Of a DNA stretch of 64,000 nt, positions 48,907-64,000 are shown one piece after another. The translations under genes and the position numbers were made by a program. The DNA lies in NCBI RefSeq assembly GCF_023223525.1, contig NZ_JALPRX010000006.1, positions 124,001 through 188,000 of the forward strand, given 5' to 3'. Position 1 is the first letter of the stretch. Every line of letters starts with the position of its first letter. This DNA comes from Roseomonas acroporae. GTDB lineage: Bacteria; Pseudomonadota; Alphaproteobacteria; Acetobacterales; Acetobacteraceae. The notes beneath the pieces were generated by a model. The model did no database searches. It saw nothing but the letters and a program-made list of their open reading frames with translations, and was not told the DNA's origin.

Positions 48907-51227
48907 GCCGCCGCCCTCCAACCCGGCCCGGTGATGAGGCCCTCGGGCGGCGGCGCGGCCGGGAACAGCGCCATGCGGGTGCCGGAGAGGGCGAGGGCGG
49001 CGGCCCGGGCAGGCCGGCCGCCGGCGGCAGCGAGCGATACGGGGCCGCCCGTGGCGGGCGATGCAGTGCCGCCTGCGGCGGGCGATGCCGGGCCGCCTGC
49101 GGCGGATGATGCCGGGCCGCCTGCGGCGGACGATGCCGGGCCGCCTGCGGCGGCGGGCGACGAGGGGCCGATGGCGGCGGCCACGGCGGCGGGAGCGCCA
49201 CCGGCTGCCCCACCGGTTGCTCCACTGGGCGCGCCGGCAGCGGGGCCGGTGCCGGCGGCATCGGCCGCCAGCGCCTCGCGCAGGGCCTCGTCGAGCCGCG
49301 CCAGCGTGGCCGCGTCGTCGGCACGGCCGCGCGCATGCTCGGCGATGGCGTCGATCGCGTCCTCCAGCCGCGCGGCGAGGGGCGGGCCGAGCCGCTCCAG
49401 CGCGGCGCGCAGGCGCAGCACGTTGTAGGCGGCGCGCAGCGGGCCGAGCTCGACGAGGCCGACGCTGGCCGGATCGACCGGGCCGAGCCGCGACGCGATC
49501 GCCTCGAAGCGGTCGAACATGGCGTCGGCCAGCGGGCGCAGATCCACCAGCCGGCGCCGCCGGGCGAGCCGCGCGAGGTCGCGCCGGTCGGCGGCGGCGA
49601 GGCGGCGGATGCGCCAGCGGATCCCGATCGAGCGCACCAGCCGCGTCGCCAGCAGCGCCCCGGCGAGGCCGATGATGGTGGCGATGCCGCCGTCGAGCAG
49701 GCCGGCGGCGTCGGCCGCGTAGGTCTCCTGCAGGCTCATCACGGTGGGCGCAGTGACGGCGATGGGCATGGCGACGCCCATCAGCGAGGGCACGGCCTGC
49801 ATGGCGCCGAGCGGCAGGTAGACGAGGCCGAGCGCCAGGGCCAGCAGCGCGAAGCCGTCGACCGAGGGCAGCACGGCGAACATGTAGATCCAGGCGATCG
49901 CCACGGCGATGGTGGTGCCGGTGAGGAACTTGCTGATGGCCGGCGCCGGGTCGTCGAGCTGGGCGAAGAAGCAGGTGCCGACGGCGGCGATCATCGCGGC
50001 GCCGCCGCCGGCCGGCCAGGCGGCCAGGATCCAGAAGGCGCTGATGCCGACGATGGCCAGGAAGGAGGCGAGGCCGGACAGCCCGACCAGCAGCGCGTCG
50101 GTATGGCCGGGCGGGCGCAGGCCGGTGCCCAGGGCCGACAGGGGCGCCTCCGGCGGCCGCTCGCCGCGCATGGCGGCGGCCGAGATCGGGTGGGCATGGC
50201 CGAGGCAGCGCAGCCAGGTGTCGACCAGCTCGATCACGCGGGCGCTGAGCCCCTCGCGCAGCAGCCCGGCCCAGCCGCCGGTCGCGGCGCCCCGCTCCTC
50301 CTCCACGCGCAGCCGGGCGCGCAGCGCGGCGCCGCTCTCGGCGGCGGCCTCGGCACGGCCGGGATCGGCGACGCCGGGGCGCGAGACGGCCAGCATCCAG
50401 TCGCCCACCTCCCGCAGCAGCGGCGCCAGCGCGGCGTGCGCCGCCGGGTCCGCCTCGCGCAGCGCGCCGACGCGGTCGGCGATGGCGGAGATCAGGGTGG
50501 GGACCTGCCGCGCATCGCCGCGCAGCAGGGGCAGCCAGCGCAGCGCGGCGCGCATCGCCCCGTGCTCGTAGCGGGCCTGGTGGAACATCACGTCGAGGGC
50601 GGCGCCGTCGCGGGCGATCCGCCGGCGCTCGGCGGCGAAGCGCTCGTAGGCGATGGGACCGCGCAGCGCCTCGGCGCCGAAGCGGGCGAGCTGGCCCAGC
50701 CAGGTGCGCATCTGCGCCAGCATGGCGGGGATGCTCGGGCGGGGGAACAGCACGCCGTGCACGAGATAGGCGCAGGCGATGCCGAGGCCGATCTCGATGA
50801 CGCGGGCCAGCGCCGTGTCGAAGATGGTGCCGGGGCTGTCGACGCCGGGGAAGGCGATGAAGGCGGCGGTGTAGCCGGCCAGCATGAAGGCGTAGGAACG
50901 CGGCGTCGGGTCGAGCAGCGAGAGGGTGAGGCAGGCCGGCACCCAGAGCGCGATGGCCAGCACCAGCAGGGGCGGCGCGTCGACCAGGGCGGTGACCGCG
51001 GCGATGGCGAAGGCGCCGCCCACCAGCGTGCCGGTGAAGCGCCACATCGCCTTGGCGCGCAGCGCGCCGGAGGAGAGCTGGGTGACGATGTAGACCGTGC
51101 CGAAGGCCCAGTAGGGGCGCGGCAGGTTCAGCGAGAAGGCGATGTAGAGGGCCAGGAGGCCGGCGGCGAAGGTGCGCAGCGAGAACAGCCACTCCTTGCG
51201 GCCGATCGCGGCGAACGGGTTGCTCAT
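48903..51227 (-). CDS. FUSC-family efflux protein (AaeB-like)
   Basis: 774 aa. Two blocks of about six transmembrane helices (about 13-170 and 340-500) flanking soluble helical regions, as in the FUSC/AaeB group: RKEWLFSLRTFAAGLLALYI, NLPRPYWAFGTVYIVTQ, and in the second half a GISAFWILAAWPAGG-like repeat. Substrate probably aromatic or hydrophobic carboxylates by analogy. The tail includes four 8-residue units (GGPASSAA type, about 690-720) encoded by 24-bp DNA repeats at about 49068-49165. Start at ATG 51227 overlaps the MarR stop. Confidence 0.9.
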   Translation of the reverse strand: MSNPFAAIGRKEWLFSLRTFAAGLLALYIAFSLNLPRPYWAFGTVYIVTQLSSGALRAKAMWRFTGTLVGGAFAIAAVTALVDAPPLLVLAIALWVPACLTLSLLDPTPRSYAFMLAGYTAAFIAFPGVDSPGTIFDTALARVIEIGLGIACAYLVHGVLFPRPSIPAMLAQMRTWLGQLARFGAEALRGPIAYERFAAERRRIARDGAALDVMFHQARYEHGAMRAALRWLPLLRGDARQVPTLISAIADRVGALREADPAAHAALAPLLREVGDWMLAVSRPGVADPGRAEAAAESGAALRARLRVEEERGAATGGWAGLLREGLSARVIELVDTWLRCLGHAHPISAAAMRGERPPEAPLSALGTGLRPPGHTDALLVGLSGLASFLAIVGISAFWILAAWPAGGGAAMIAAVGTCFFAQLDDPAPAISKFLTGTTIAVAIAWIYMFAVLPSVDGFALLALALGLVYLPLGAMQAVPSLMGVAMPIAVTAPTVMSLQETYAADAAGLLDGGIATIIGLAGALLATRLVRSIGIRWRIRRLAAADRRDLARLARRRRLVDLRPLADAMFDRFEAIASRLGPVDPASVGLVELGPLRAAYNVLRLRAALERLGPPLAARLEDAIDAIAEHARGRADDAATLARLDEALREALAADAAGTGPAAGAPSGATGGAAGGAPAAVAAAIGPSSPAAAGGPASSAAGGPASSAAGGPASPAAGGTASPATGGPVSLAAAGGRPARAAALALSGTRMALFPAAPPPEGLITGPGWRAAA

Positions 51228-51850
51228 CGGTGCTGCTCCGGCGCCCGAGGGGCCGCGCCGAGGGGCGCGCCATGGGCTGCGTCGGGCGCGGCTGCGGGGG
51301 CCGGCCCGGGATCGTGGAATCCGGCCCGGGGCGCGGCGCCGCCCGGCGCGGGGGGCAGGGCGCCGCCCGGCGCGGGGGGCAGGGCGCCGCCCGGTGTGGA
51401 GGGCGGGGCCTCGCCCTGGATGCTGTGCTGGATCGCGCTCATGATGCGCAGGCTGGCCTCCAGGTCGGCGGGGTCGGTGCCGGCGAGGAGCCGGGCGCGC
51501 AGCGCGGTGGCGACCGTCTCCGCCTCTTCGGCGACCGCGCGGCCGCGCTCGGTGAGGTGGATGAGGCGGGCGCGCCGGTCGGCCGGGTCGTCGCGGCGCT
51601 CGACGAGGCCGGCGGCGGCGAGCTGGTCGAGCAGCCGTACCAGCGAGGGGCCCTCGATGGCGAGCGCCGTGGCGAGGGTGCCGTGGCGGACGCCGTCGCC
51701 GAGCCGCGCGAGGTGCAGCAGCGGCCAGGCGGTGGCGTCGGAGAGGCCGAGGCGGGCGAACGCCTCGTCCGCCGCGCGTCGCCACAGCCGCAGCGCGACC
51801 AGCGTCTGGCGGCTGAAGCGTTCCTGGAGGGTGGGCGGGCGGCGGGGCAT
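51224..51850 (-). CDS. MarR-family regulator of the FUSC efflux operon
   Basis: 208 aa. Winged helix in 10-140: ERFSRQTLVALRLWRRAADE, LSDATAWPLLHLARLGDGVR, the recognition helix GPSLVRLLDQLAAAGLVERR and wing DPADRRARLIHLTERGR, as in SlyA/MarR. First gene of the MarR-FUSC-DUF1656-HlyD operon, all joined by ATGA overlaps. A SlyA-type palindrome lies 9 bases before the ATG, so autorepression is likely. The final 60 residues are low complexity with three 8-aa repeats (LPPAPGGA) from 24-bp units at 51337-51408. Confidence 0.9.
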   Translation of the reverse strand: MPRRPPTLQERFSRQTLVALRLWRRAADEAFARLGLSDATAWPLLHLARLGDGVRHGTLATALAIEGPSLVRLLDQLAAAGLVERRDDPADRRARLIHLTERGRAVAEEAETVATALRARLLAGTDPADLEASLRIMSAIQHSIQGEAPPSTPGGALPPAPGGALPPAPGGAAPRAGFHDPGPAPAAAPDAAHGAPLGAAPRAPEQHR

Positions 51851-51858
51851 GGTCGATA

Positions 51859-51872
51859 GGTAGCTTGCTACC
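51859..51872. promoter_or_regulatory. SlyA/MarR-type operator
   Basis: Minus strand GGTAGCAAGCTACC is a perfect 14-bp inverted repeat containing TAGCAAGCTA, the core of the SlyA consensus TTAGCAAGCTAA. It is 8 bases from the ATG of the MarR gene, so bound protein would hinder transcription start or elongation. Confidence 0.75.
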
Positions 51873-52010
51873 GATCCGCCGGCGAATACAGGGCGCGGAT
51901 TTCCGCCATGCGTCGGGCGGATGGCGGCCGACCGGCCTCGGTGGCCCCGGCGGCCTGCGGGAGGCACGGGGAGCCCGGCGTGCGGCGGCGGGCAGGGTCG
52001 CGGAAAAGCG

Positions 52011-52040
52011 CTGGACCCGGCCGGGGCGGGGGTGCTAGAC
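52011..52040 (+). promoter_or_regulatory. Candidate rplK promoter
   Basis: CTGGAC (52011-52016), 18 bases, CTAGAC (52035-52040). The rplJ leader has a similar pair (TTGATG, 18 bases, CTAGAC), which strengthens both assignments. It predicts an rplK leader of about 150 nt. Confidence 0.5.
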
Positions 52041-52193
52041 CGCGCGGCCCCGAAGGCCCGGCCCGGTCACCGCGATCGGTCGCCGGGCCTCGCGGCGTTG
52101 CAGGAACGCGGGAGAGGCGCGTCGGTGGGGCTCCGGGCCCCGGCCGGGGCGCCTCGTCGGCACCGCGGGCCTCTGAAAGCGCAGAGGACTGAG

Positions 52194-52628
52194 ATGGCGA
52201 AGAAGATCGTCGGCTACATCAAGCTGCAGATCCCGGCCGGCAAGGCCAACCCGGCCCCGCCGGTGGGCCCGGCCCTGGGTCAGCGCGGCCTGAACATCAT
52301 GGGCTTCGTGAAGGAGTTCAACGCGGCCACCCAGGGCATGGAGCCGGGCACCCCGACTCCGGTGGTGATCACCGCCTACTCCGACCGCACCTACAGCTTC
52401 GTCACCAAGACCCCGCCCAACACCTATTTCCTGCTGAAGGCCGCCAAGCTCGACAAGGGCAGCCAGACGCCGGGCAAGGGCGGCTCGGTCGGCCGCGTCA
52501 CGACCTCGCAGCTGCGCGAGATCGCCGCGACGAAGATGAAGGACATGAACGCCAACGACGTCGAGGGCGCGGTGCGCATGCTGGCCGGCTCGGCCCGCTC
52601 GATGGGCATGACCGTGGTGGAGGGCTGA
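52194..52628 (+). CDS. rplK: Ribosomal protein uL11
   Basis: 144 aa, the usual length. [20 protein letters not shown] and [17 protein letters not shown] are the L11 N-terminal domain; [17 protein letters not shown] and [20 protein letters not shown] the RNA-binding C-terminal domain at the GTPase centre. An agagga ribosome binding site precedes the ATG. First gene of the operon here; secE-nusG are missing upstream. Confidence 0.98.
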   Translation: MAKKIVGYIKLQIPAGKANPAPPVGPALGQRGLNIMGFVKEFNAATQGMEPGTPTPVVITAYSDRTYSFVTKTPPNTYFLLKAAKLDKGSQTPGKGGSVGRVTTSQLREIAATKMKDMNANDVEGAVRMLAGSARSMGMTVVEG

Positions 52629-52631
52629 TCC

Positions 52632-53333
52632 ATGGCCAAGCAGGGCAAGCGGCTGCGCGCCATCTACAAGGCCGTCGACGTCGAGCGGAACTACGCGCTC
52701 GACGAGGCGATCCGCACGGTCAAGGCGAACGCCACGGCCAAGTTCGACGAGACGATCGAGATCTCGATGAACCTCGGCATCGACCCGCGCCACGCCGACC
52801 AGATGGTGCGCGGCGTGGTCGGCCTGCCGAACGGCACCGGCAAGACGGTGCGCGTCGGCGTCTTCGCCCGCGGCCCGAAGGCCGAGGAGGCGCTGGCCGC
52901 CGGGGCCGACGTGGTGGGTGCCGACGACCTCGCCGCCGCGGTGCAGGAAGGCAAGATCGAGTTCGACCGCTGCATCGCGACGCCGGACATGATGGCGCTG
53001 GTGGGCCGGCTGGGTAAGATCCTCGGCCCGCGCGGCCTGATGCCGAACCCGCGCCTCGGCACCGTGACCATGGACGTCAAGGGCGCCGTGACGGCGGCCA
53101 AGGCCGGCCAGGTCGAGTTCCGCGCCGAGAAGGCGGGCATCGTGCATGCCGGCATCGGCAAGGCGAGCTTCGACGACGGCAAGCTGCTCGAGAACGCCCG
53201 CGCCTTCGTGGAGGCGATCCAGCGCGCCAAGCCGACCGGCGCCAAGGGCACCTACGTGAAGAAGGTGGCGGTCAGCTCCTCCATGGGGCCGGGCCTGAAG
53301 GTGGACGTCGCCAGCCTTTCGGCCGGCGCCTGA
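52632..53333 (+). CDS. rplA: Ribosomal protein uL1
   Basis: 233 aa. KYDETIE-type region as [54 protein letters not shown] and the C-terminal [20 protein letters not shown] are all L1 signatures. Three bases after rplK; L1 commonly represses translation of its own operon. Confidence 0.98.
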   Translation: MAKQGKRLRAIYKAVDVERNYALDEAIRTVKANATAKFDETIEISMNLGIDPRHADQMVRGVVGLPNGTGKTVRVGVFARGPKAEEALAAGADVVGADDLAAAVQEGKIEFDRCIATPDMMALVGRLGKILGPRGLMPNPRLGTVTMDVKGAVTAAKAGQVEFRAEKAGIVHAGIGKASFDDGKLLENARAFVEAIQRAKPTGAKGTYVKKVAVSSSMGPGLKVDVASLSAGA

Positions 53334-53340
53334 GCTTCCG

Positions 53341-53360
53341 CCCCGGCCGTCCGGCCGGGG
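53341..53360 (+). terminator. GC hairpin after rplA
   Basis: CCCCGGCC, 4-base loop, GGCCGGGG, 8 bases past the rplA stop. No U-run, so partial termination or mRNA 3'-end protection is more likely than full termination. Confidence 0.5.
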
Positions 53361-53520
53361 TGGCGTGCAGGCCGGGGCCGCTGGCCCTGGCCCGAGAGAT
53401 ACGCCGGCGCGCCCCAGCGTCCCCAGGGACGGGGTGGCGTGGCCGGCGGGCAGGGGGTCGGACGGTTGGTCCGGCCGGCTCCCGAAACCTGTCCGAGAGC
53501 GCGAGCGGCCCGCACGGGCC

Positions 53521-53550
53521 TTGATGGGCATGGTCCCGCTCGCGCTAGAC
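53521..53550 (+). promoter_or_regulatory. Candidate rplJ promoter
   Basis: TTGATG (53521-53526), 18 bases, CTAGAC (53545-53550). Layout matches the rplK promoter candidate. A separate promoter before rplJ is known in E. coli. Confidence 0.5.
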
Positions 53551-53752
53551 GGGGTGCCGAGAGACTCCGAACCGGGACGGCGCGCGGCGCCGCTCCCGGA
53601 ATGGTTTGGCTTGGTGATCCGGCTCAGACAGGCGAACCGGGGTTCGGGGCGTCCGGATTCCTCCGATGACGGAGGGGCCGGGCGGGCCGGGCCCCCGTGT
53701 GAACCCGGCCGGCACCCCTCCACAAGGCGCCGGTCACCGAAGGAGACGGGAC

Positions 53753-54277
53753 GTGGACCGTTCGGAGAAGCGCGCCTTCGTCGCCTCCCTCGCCTCGGTG
53801 TTCGCCGATACCTCGATGGTGGTCGTGGCCAAGTATCAGGGCCTCACGGTTGCCGATTCGACGGATCTGCGGCGCCAGATGCGGGCGGCGGGCGCGAGCT
53901 ACAAGGTCGCGAAGAACCGCCTGGCCACCCTCGCCCTCGACGGCACCCGCTTCCAGGGCATCTCGCCGCTGCTGAAGGGTCCGACCGCGCTCGCGTGGTC
54001 GAAGGATCCGGTGGCCGTGGCGAAGACCGCCGTGGAGTTCGCCAGGAAGAACGACAAGTTCGTCATCCTCGGCGGGGCGCTCGGCAACCAGGTGCTCGAC
54101 CCCAACGGGGTCAAGGCGCTGTCCGAGCTGCCTTCGCTGGAGGAGCTGCGGGCGCGGCTCGTGGGTCTCATCCAGACCCCGGCCACCCGCATCGCCGGCG
54201 TGCTGCAGGCACCCGGCGGGCAGCTTGCCCGCGTTCTGGCGGCGTATGCCAAGAAGGACGAGGCGGAGGCCGCCTGA
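53753..54277 (+). CDS. rplJ: Ribosomal protein uL10
   Basis: 174 aa from a GTG at 53753 with an aaggag ribosome binding site; the upstream in-frame ATG at 53666 would add a Pro/Gly-rich leader absent from the family. [20 protein letters not shown] start, [20 protein letters not shown], the RNA-binding [12 protein letters not shown] and C-terminal L12-binding helix [20 protein letters not shown]. Anchors the L7/L12 stalk. Confidence 0.97.
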   Translation: MDRSEKRAFVASLASVFADTSMVVVAKYQGLTVADSTDLRRQMRAAGASYKVAKNRLATLALDGTRFQGISPLLKGPTALAWSKDPVAVAKTAVEFARKNDKFVILGGALGNQVLDPNGVKALSELPSLEELRARLVGLIQTPATRIAGVLQAPGGQLARVLAAYAKKDEAEAA

Positions 54278-54418
54278 GGGTCGCGCGGCGATGGCCTCGG
54301 GCAAACCCCCCTGGGACCCGTCCCCGGGGCCGGCCCGTAGGCCAGCCGTCGCGCAGACGTGAGGGCAGACGTTAACGGGACCGCAGGCACCGGGTTTCCC
54401 GGCCGCGGACCCGTGGTG

Positions 54419-54447
54419 TTGCAAAAACCAAGCCGAACCATTAGATC
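54419..54447 (+). promoter_or_regulatory. Candidate rplL promoter
   Basis: TTGCAA (54419-54424), 17 bases, TAGATC (54442-54447), 14 bases before the rplL ATG. It would make a nearly leaderless rplL transcript that reads into rpoBC. The spacer coincides with the 54427-54442 complementarity to the rplJ leader. Confidence 0.45.
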
Positions 54448-54461
54448 AGGAGCACACGAAA

Positions 54462-54845
54462 ATGGCCGATCTCGCGAAGCTGGTCGACGAGCTTTCCAGC
54501 CTGACCGTCCTGGAGGCCGCCGAGCTCTCCAAGATGCTCGAGGAGAAGTGGGGCGTCTCCGCCGCCGCGCCGGTGGCGGTCGCCGCCGCGCCGGCCGCCG
54601 GTGGTGGTGCCGCCGCCCCCGCCGCCGAGGAGCAGACGGAGTTCACCGTCATCCTCGCCAAGTCGGGCGACAAGAAGATCAACGTGATCAAGGAGGTCCG
54701 CACCATCACCGGCCTCGGCCTGAAGGAGGCCAAGGACCTGGTCGAGGGCGCCCCCAAGACCGTCAAGGAAGGCGTCTCGAAGGACGAGGCCGCCAAGATC
54801 AAGAAGGTGCTGGAAGAGAACGGCGCGACTGTCGAGATCAAGTGA
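54462..54845 (+). CDS. rplL: Ribosomal protein bL12 (L7/L12)
   Basis: 127 aa. N-terminal dimerisation helices ([20 protein letters not shown]), an Ala/Pro hinge (about 35-55) and the C-terminal factor-binding domain [20 protein letters not shown] followed by [20 protein letters not shown]. The end GATVEIK is typical. Ribosome binding site caggag. Confidence 0.98.
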   Translation: MADLAKLVDELSSLTVLEAAELSKMLEEKWGVSAAAPVAVAAAPAAGGGAAAPAAEEQTEFTVILAKSGDKKINVIKEVRTITGLGLKEAKDLVEGAPKTVKEGVSKDEAAKIKKVLEENGATVEIK

Positions 54846-54901
54846 TCCGGAGGCTGCCCCGCGCGTCCGCTGCCGGGGCGGCCTTCCTTCACCGAATTGG
54901 C

Positions 54902-54931
54902 CGGGCGGGGACCCCCTTGGGTCCCCGCCCG
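54902..54931 (+). terminator. Strong hairpin between rplL and rpoB
   Basis: CGGGCGGGGACCC (54902-54914), loop CCTT, GGGTCCCCGCCCG (54919-54931): a perfect 13-bp stem. E. coli has a partial terminator at this place that sets the ribosomal protein to RNA polymerase ratio. No U-run, so an attenuator or processing site by analogy. Confidence 0.65.
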
Positions 54932-55068
54932 CGCCTGCGTTCAAGAGGCCCGTGTCGTGCGGGCCGGCGTCCAGCGTGGCGGATCGTCGCCGCGCCGGGC
55001 GCGAAGCAGCAGCGGGCTCCTCGCCGGCCGGGGACTAGGTGGCCGGGAGAGAGGGAAGCAGAACAGGC

Positions 55069-59268
<4,200 letters not shown>

Positions 59269-59278
59269 CCACGGCGCG

Positions 59279-59299
59279 CCCCCGGAACGTTTCCGGGGG
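59279..59299 (+). terminator. Hairpin in the rpoB-rpoC spacer
   Basis: CCCCCGGAA, loop CGT, TTCCGGGGG, in the 127-base gap between the subunit genes. No U-run of note. A processing or stability element is the likeliest role. Confidence 0.5.
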
Positions 59300-59395
59300 T
59301 GTTCCCGCGCCGCTCGGCGCACCATTTCTCGATGCCGTGCCGGCCCCGCCGCCCGGGGCCACTGGCGCGGCGGGCTGGACAAAGAGGACGGCCGC

Positions 59396-63604
<4,209 letters not shown>

Positions 63605-63625
63605 GAGGAAGACTCCTTATACTAT

Positions 63626-63845
63626 GGGGGGCCGGGGCTCCGCTCCGGGCTCGGCAGGGGAGGGTGTTACCCACCCCTGCCTCCCAACGGCCATGGGGGA
63701 ACGCGGCCCCCTTGGCCCCCCGTATCGGAAGGACAGCCCGGCTGTGGAAACACGCCGGATCTGACCGAACAGAGGTGCAGGAGGGCCTCGCCCTCCTGCC
63801 GGGATGGGGCCGGGAAGGGCAGATCCCTTCCCGGGGCCGCCGGGC
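63626..63845. repeat. Dispersed chain-of-hairpins repeat, copy C
   Basis: Same module order and orientation as copies A and B: gcaggggagggtgttaccca hairpin, ccatgggggaacgcggcccc, a cagcccggctgtggaaacac segment, caggagggcctcgccctcct with ccgggatgggg, and ccgggaagggcagatccctt. Starts 22 bases after rpoC. Confidence 0.75.
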
Positions 63846-63951
63846 CCGGAACGACGCGCTCATCCGCATGGCCGGGGAGAGGAGAAGTTCCTTTCTTCGA
63901 CCCCAGCCTTTCCCATGCTGCATCGCTGCTATTTCCACAATTCCGACGCGC

Positions 63952-63980
63952 TTGACTCCTTGGGGGGTGGCGCGTAGGTT
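63952..63980 (+). promoter_or_regulatory. Promoter for a gene beyond the window
   Basis: TTGACT (63952-63957), 17 bases, TAGGTT (63975-63980): the best -35/-10 pair seen in the window. It reads out of the window on the plus strand. Confidence 0.6.
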
Positions 63981-64000
63981 CCGCGCCCTTGGCAAGGCCG

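Larger units (their letters stand above)
51851..52193. other. Divergent region between efflux operon and rplK
   Basis: 343 bases without a gene. It holds the MarR operator, the rplK promoter (52011-52040) and an rplK leader of about 150 bases, where L1 might bind; no L1-site structure could be assigned. No secE or nusG is present. Confidence 0.6.
53334..53752 (+). other. rplA-rplJ intergenic region with hairpin, promoter and leader
   Basis: 419 bases without a gene. It carries a hairpin (53341-53360), a candidate promoter (53521-53550), and a leader of about 200 nt to the rplJ GTG. L10-L7/L12 normally binds such a leader. A segment at 53600-53615 is complementary to 54427-54442. Confidence 0.6.
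63605..64000. other. Region after rpoC
   Basis: 396 bases without a supported gene. It holds repeat copy C (63626-63845) and a good promoter (63952-63980) for a gene beyond the window; in related genomes rpsL often follows rpoC. An antisense ORF here is not coding. Confidence 0.6.

Noticed and set aside
63618-63623. TATACT just after rpoC as a -10 box
   Set aside because: No -35 at a suitable distance (ggcgga).

Overview
The window is very GC-rich, densely coded chromosomal DNA from an alphaproteobacterium, most likely Acetobacteraceae (Roseomonas-like). The grounds are inference from gene content: a complete dcw cell-wall/division cluster running into lpxC, bamD, recN and ligA, a meso-DAP type MurE, an alphaproteobacterial LexA box (GTTC-N7-GTTC), and the rplKAJL-rpoBC operon. 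No database search was possible.

Layout. 1-6000: the end of a cytochrome c gene, the pqiABC envelope lipid-transport operon (minus strand) and a divergent coiled-coil protein of unknown function. 6006-33237: one long minus-strand block, read from high to low coordinates: mraZ, rsmH, ftsL, ftsI, murE, murF, mraY, murD, ftsW, murG, murC, murB, ddl, ftsQ, ftsA, ftsZ, (terminator), lpxC, bamD, recN, a GNAT acetyltransferase and ligA. Almost all dcw junctions are ATGA or TGATG overlaps, so translation is probably coupled from rsmH to ftsA. The mraZ leader carries four TGGGN-type boxes at exact 10-bp spacing, laid over a candidate promoter. 33718-34173: RNase P RNA (rnpB), with a promoter whose -35 box overlaps the stop codon of the preceding MFS gene.

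34205-52000 is accessory and metabolic: an MFS transporter, an AmiD-type amidase, a DjlA-like co-chaperone with a TTG start, a class II aldolase/adducin protein, a MarR-like regulator divergent from a single-chain 5-oxoprolinase, an AsmA-like protein, an oxalate/formate-type MFS transporter, and a self-contained efflux operon (MarR regulator, FUSC pump, DUF1656, HlyD adaptor) preceded by a SlyA-type palindrome. 52194-63604 is the plus-strand rplK-rplA-rplJ-rplL-rpoB-rpoC operon; secE-nusG, which usually precede rplK, are absent. The last 400 bases hold a dispersed repeat and a promoter for an unseen gene.

The most unusual layer is non-coding. A roughly 200-bp chain-of-hairpins element occurs three times in the same orientation at 3' ends of plus-strand genes. 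There is a 62-bp near-perfect palindrome, a pair of related inverted repeats at convergent gene ends, and many short tandem duplications: in-frame ones swelling protein termini and out-of-frame ones in intergenic DNA. A 16-nt complementarity links the rplJ leader to the region just upstream of the rplL ribosome binding site.
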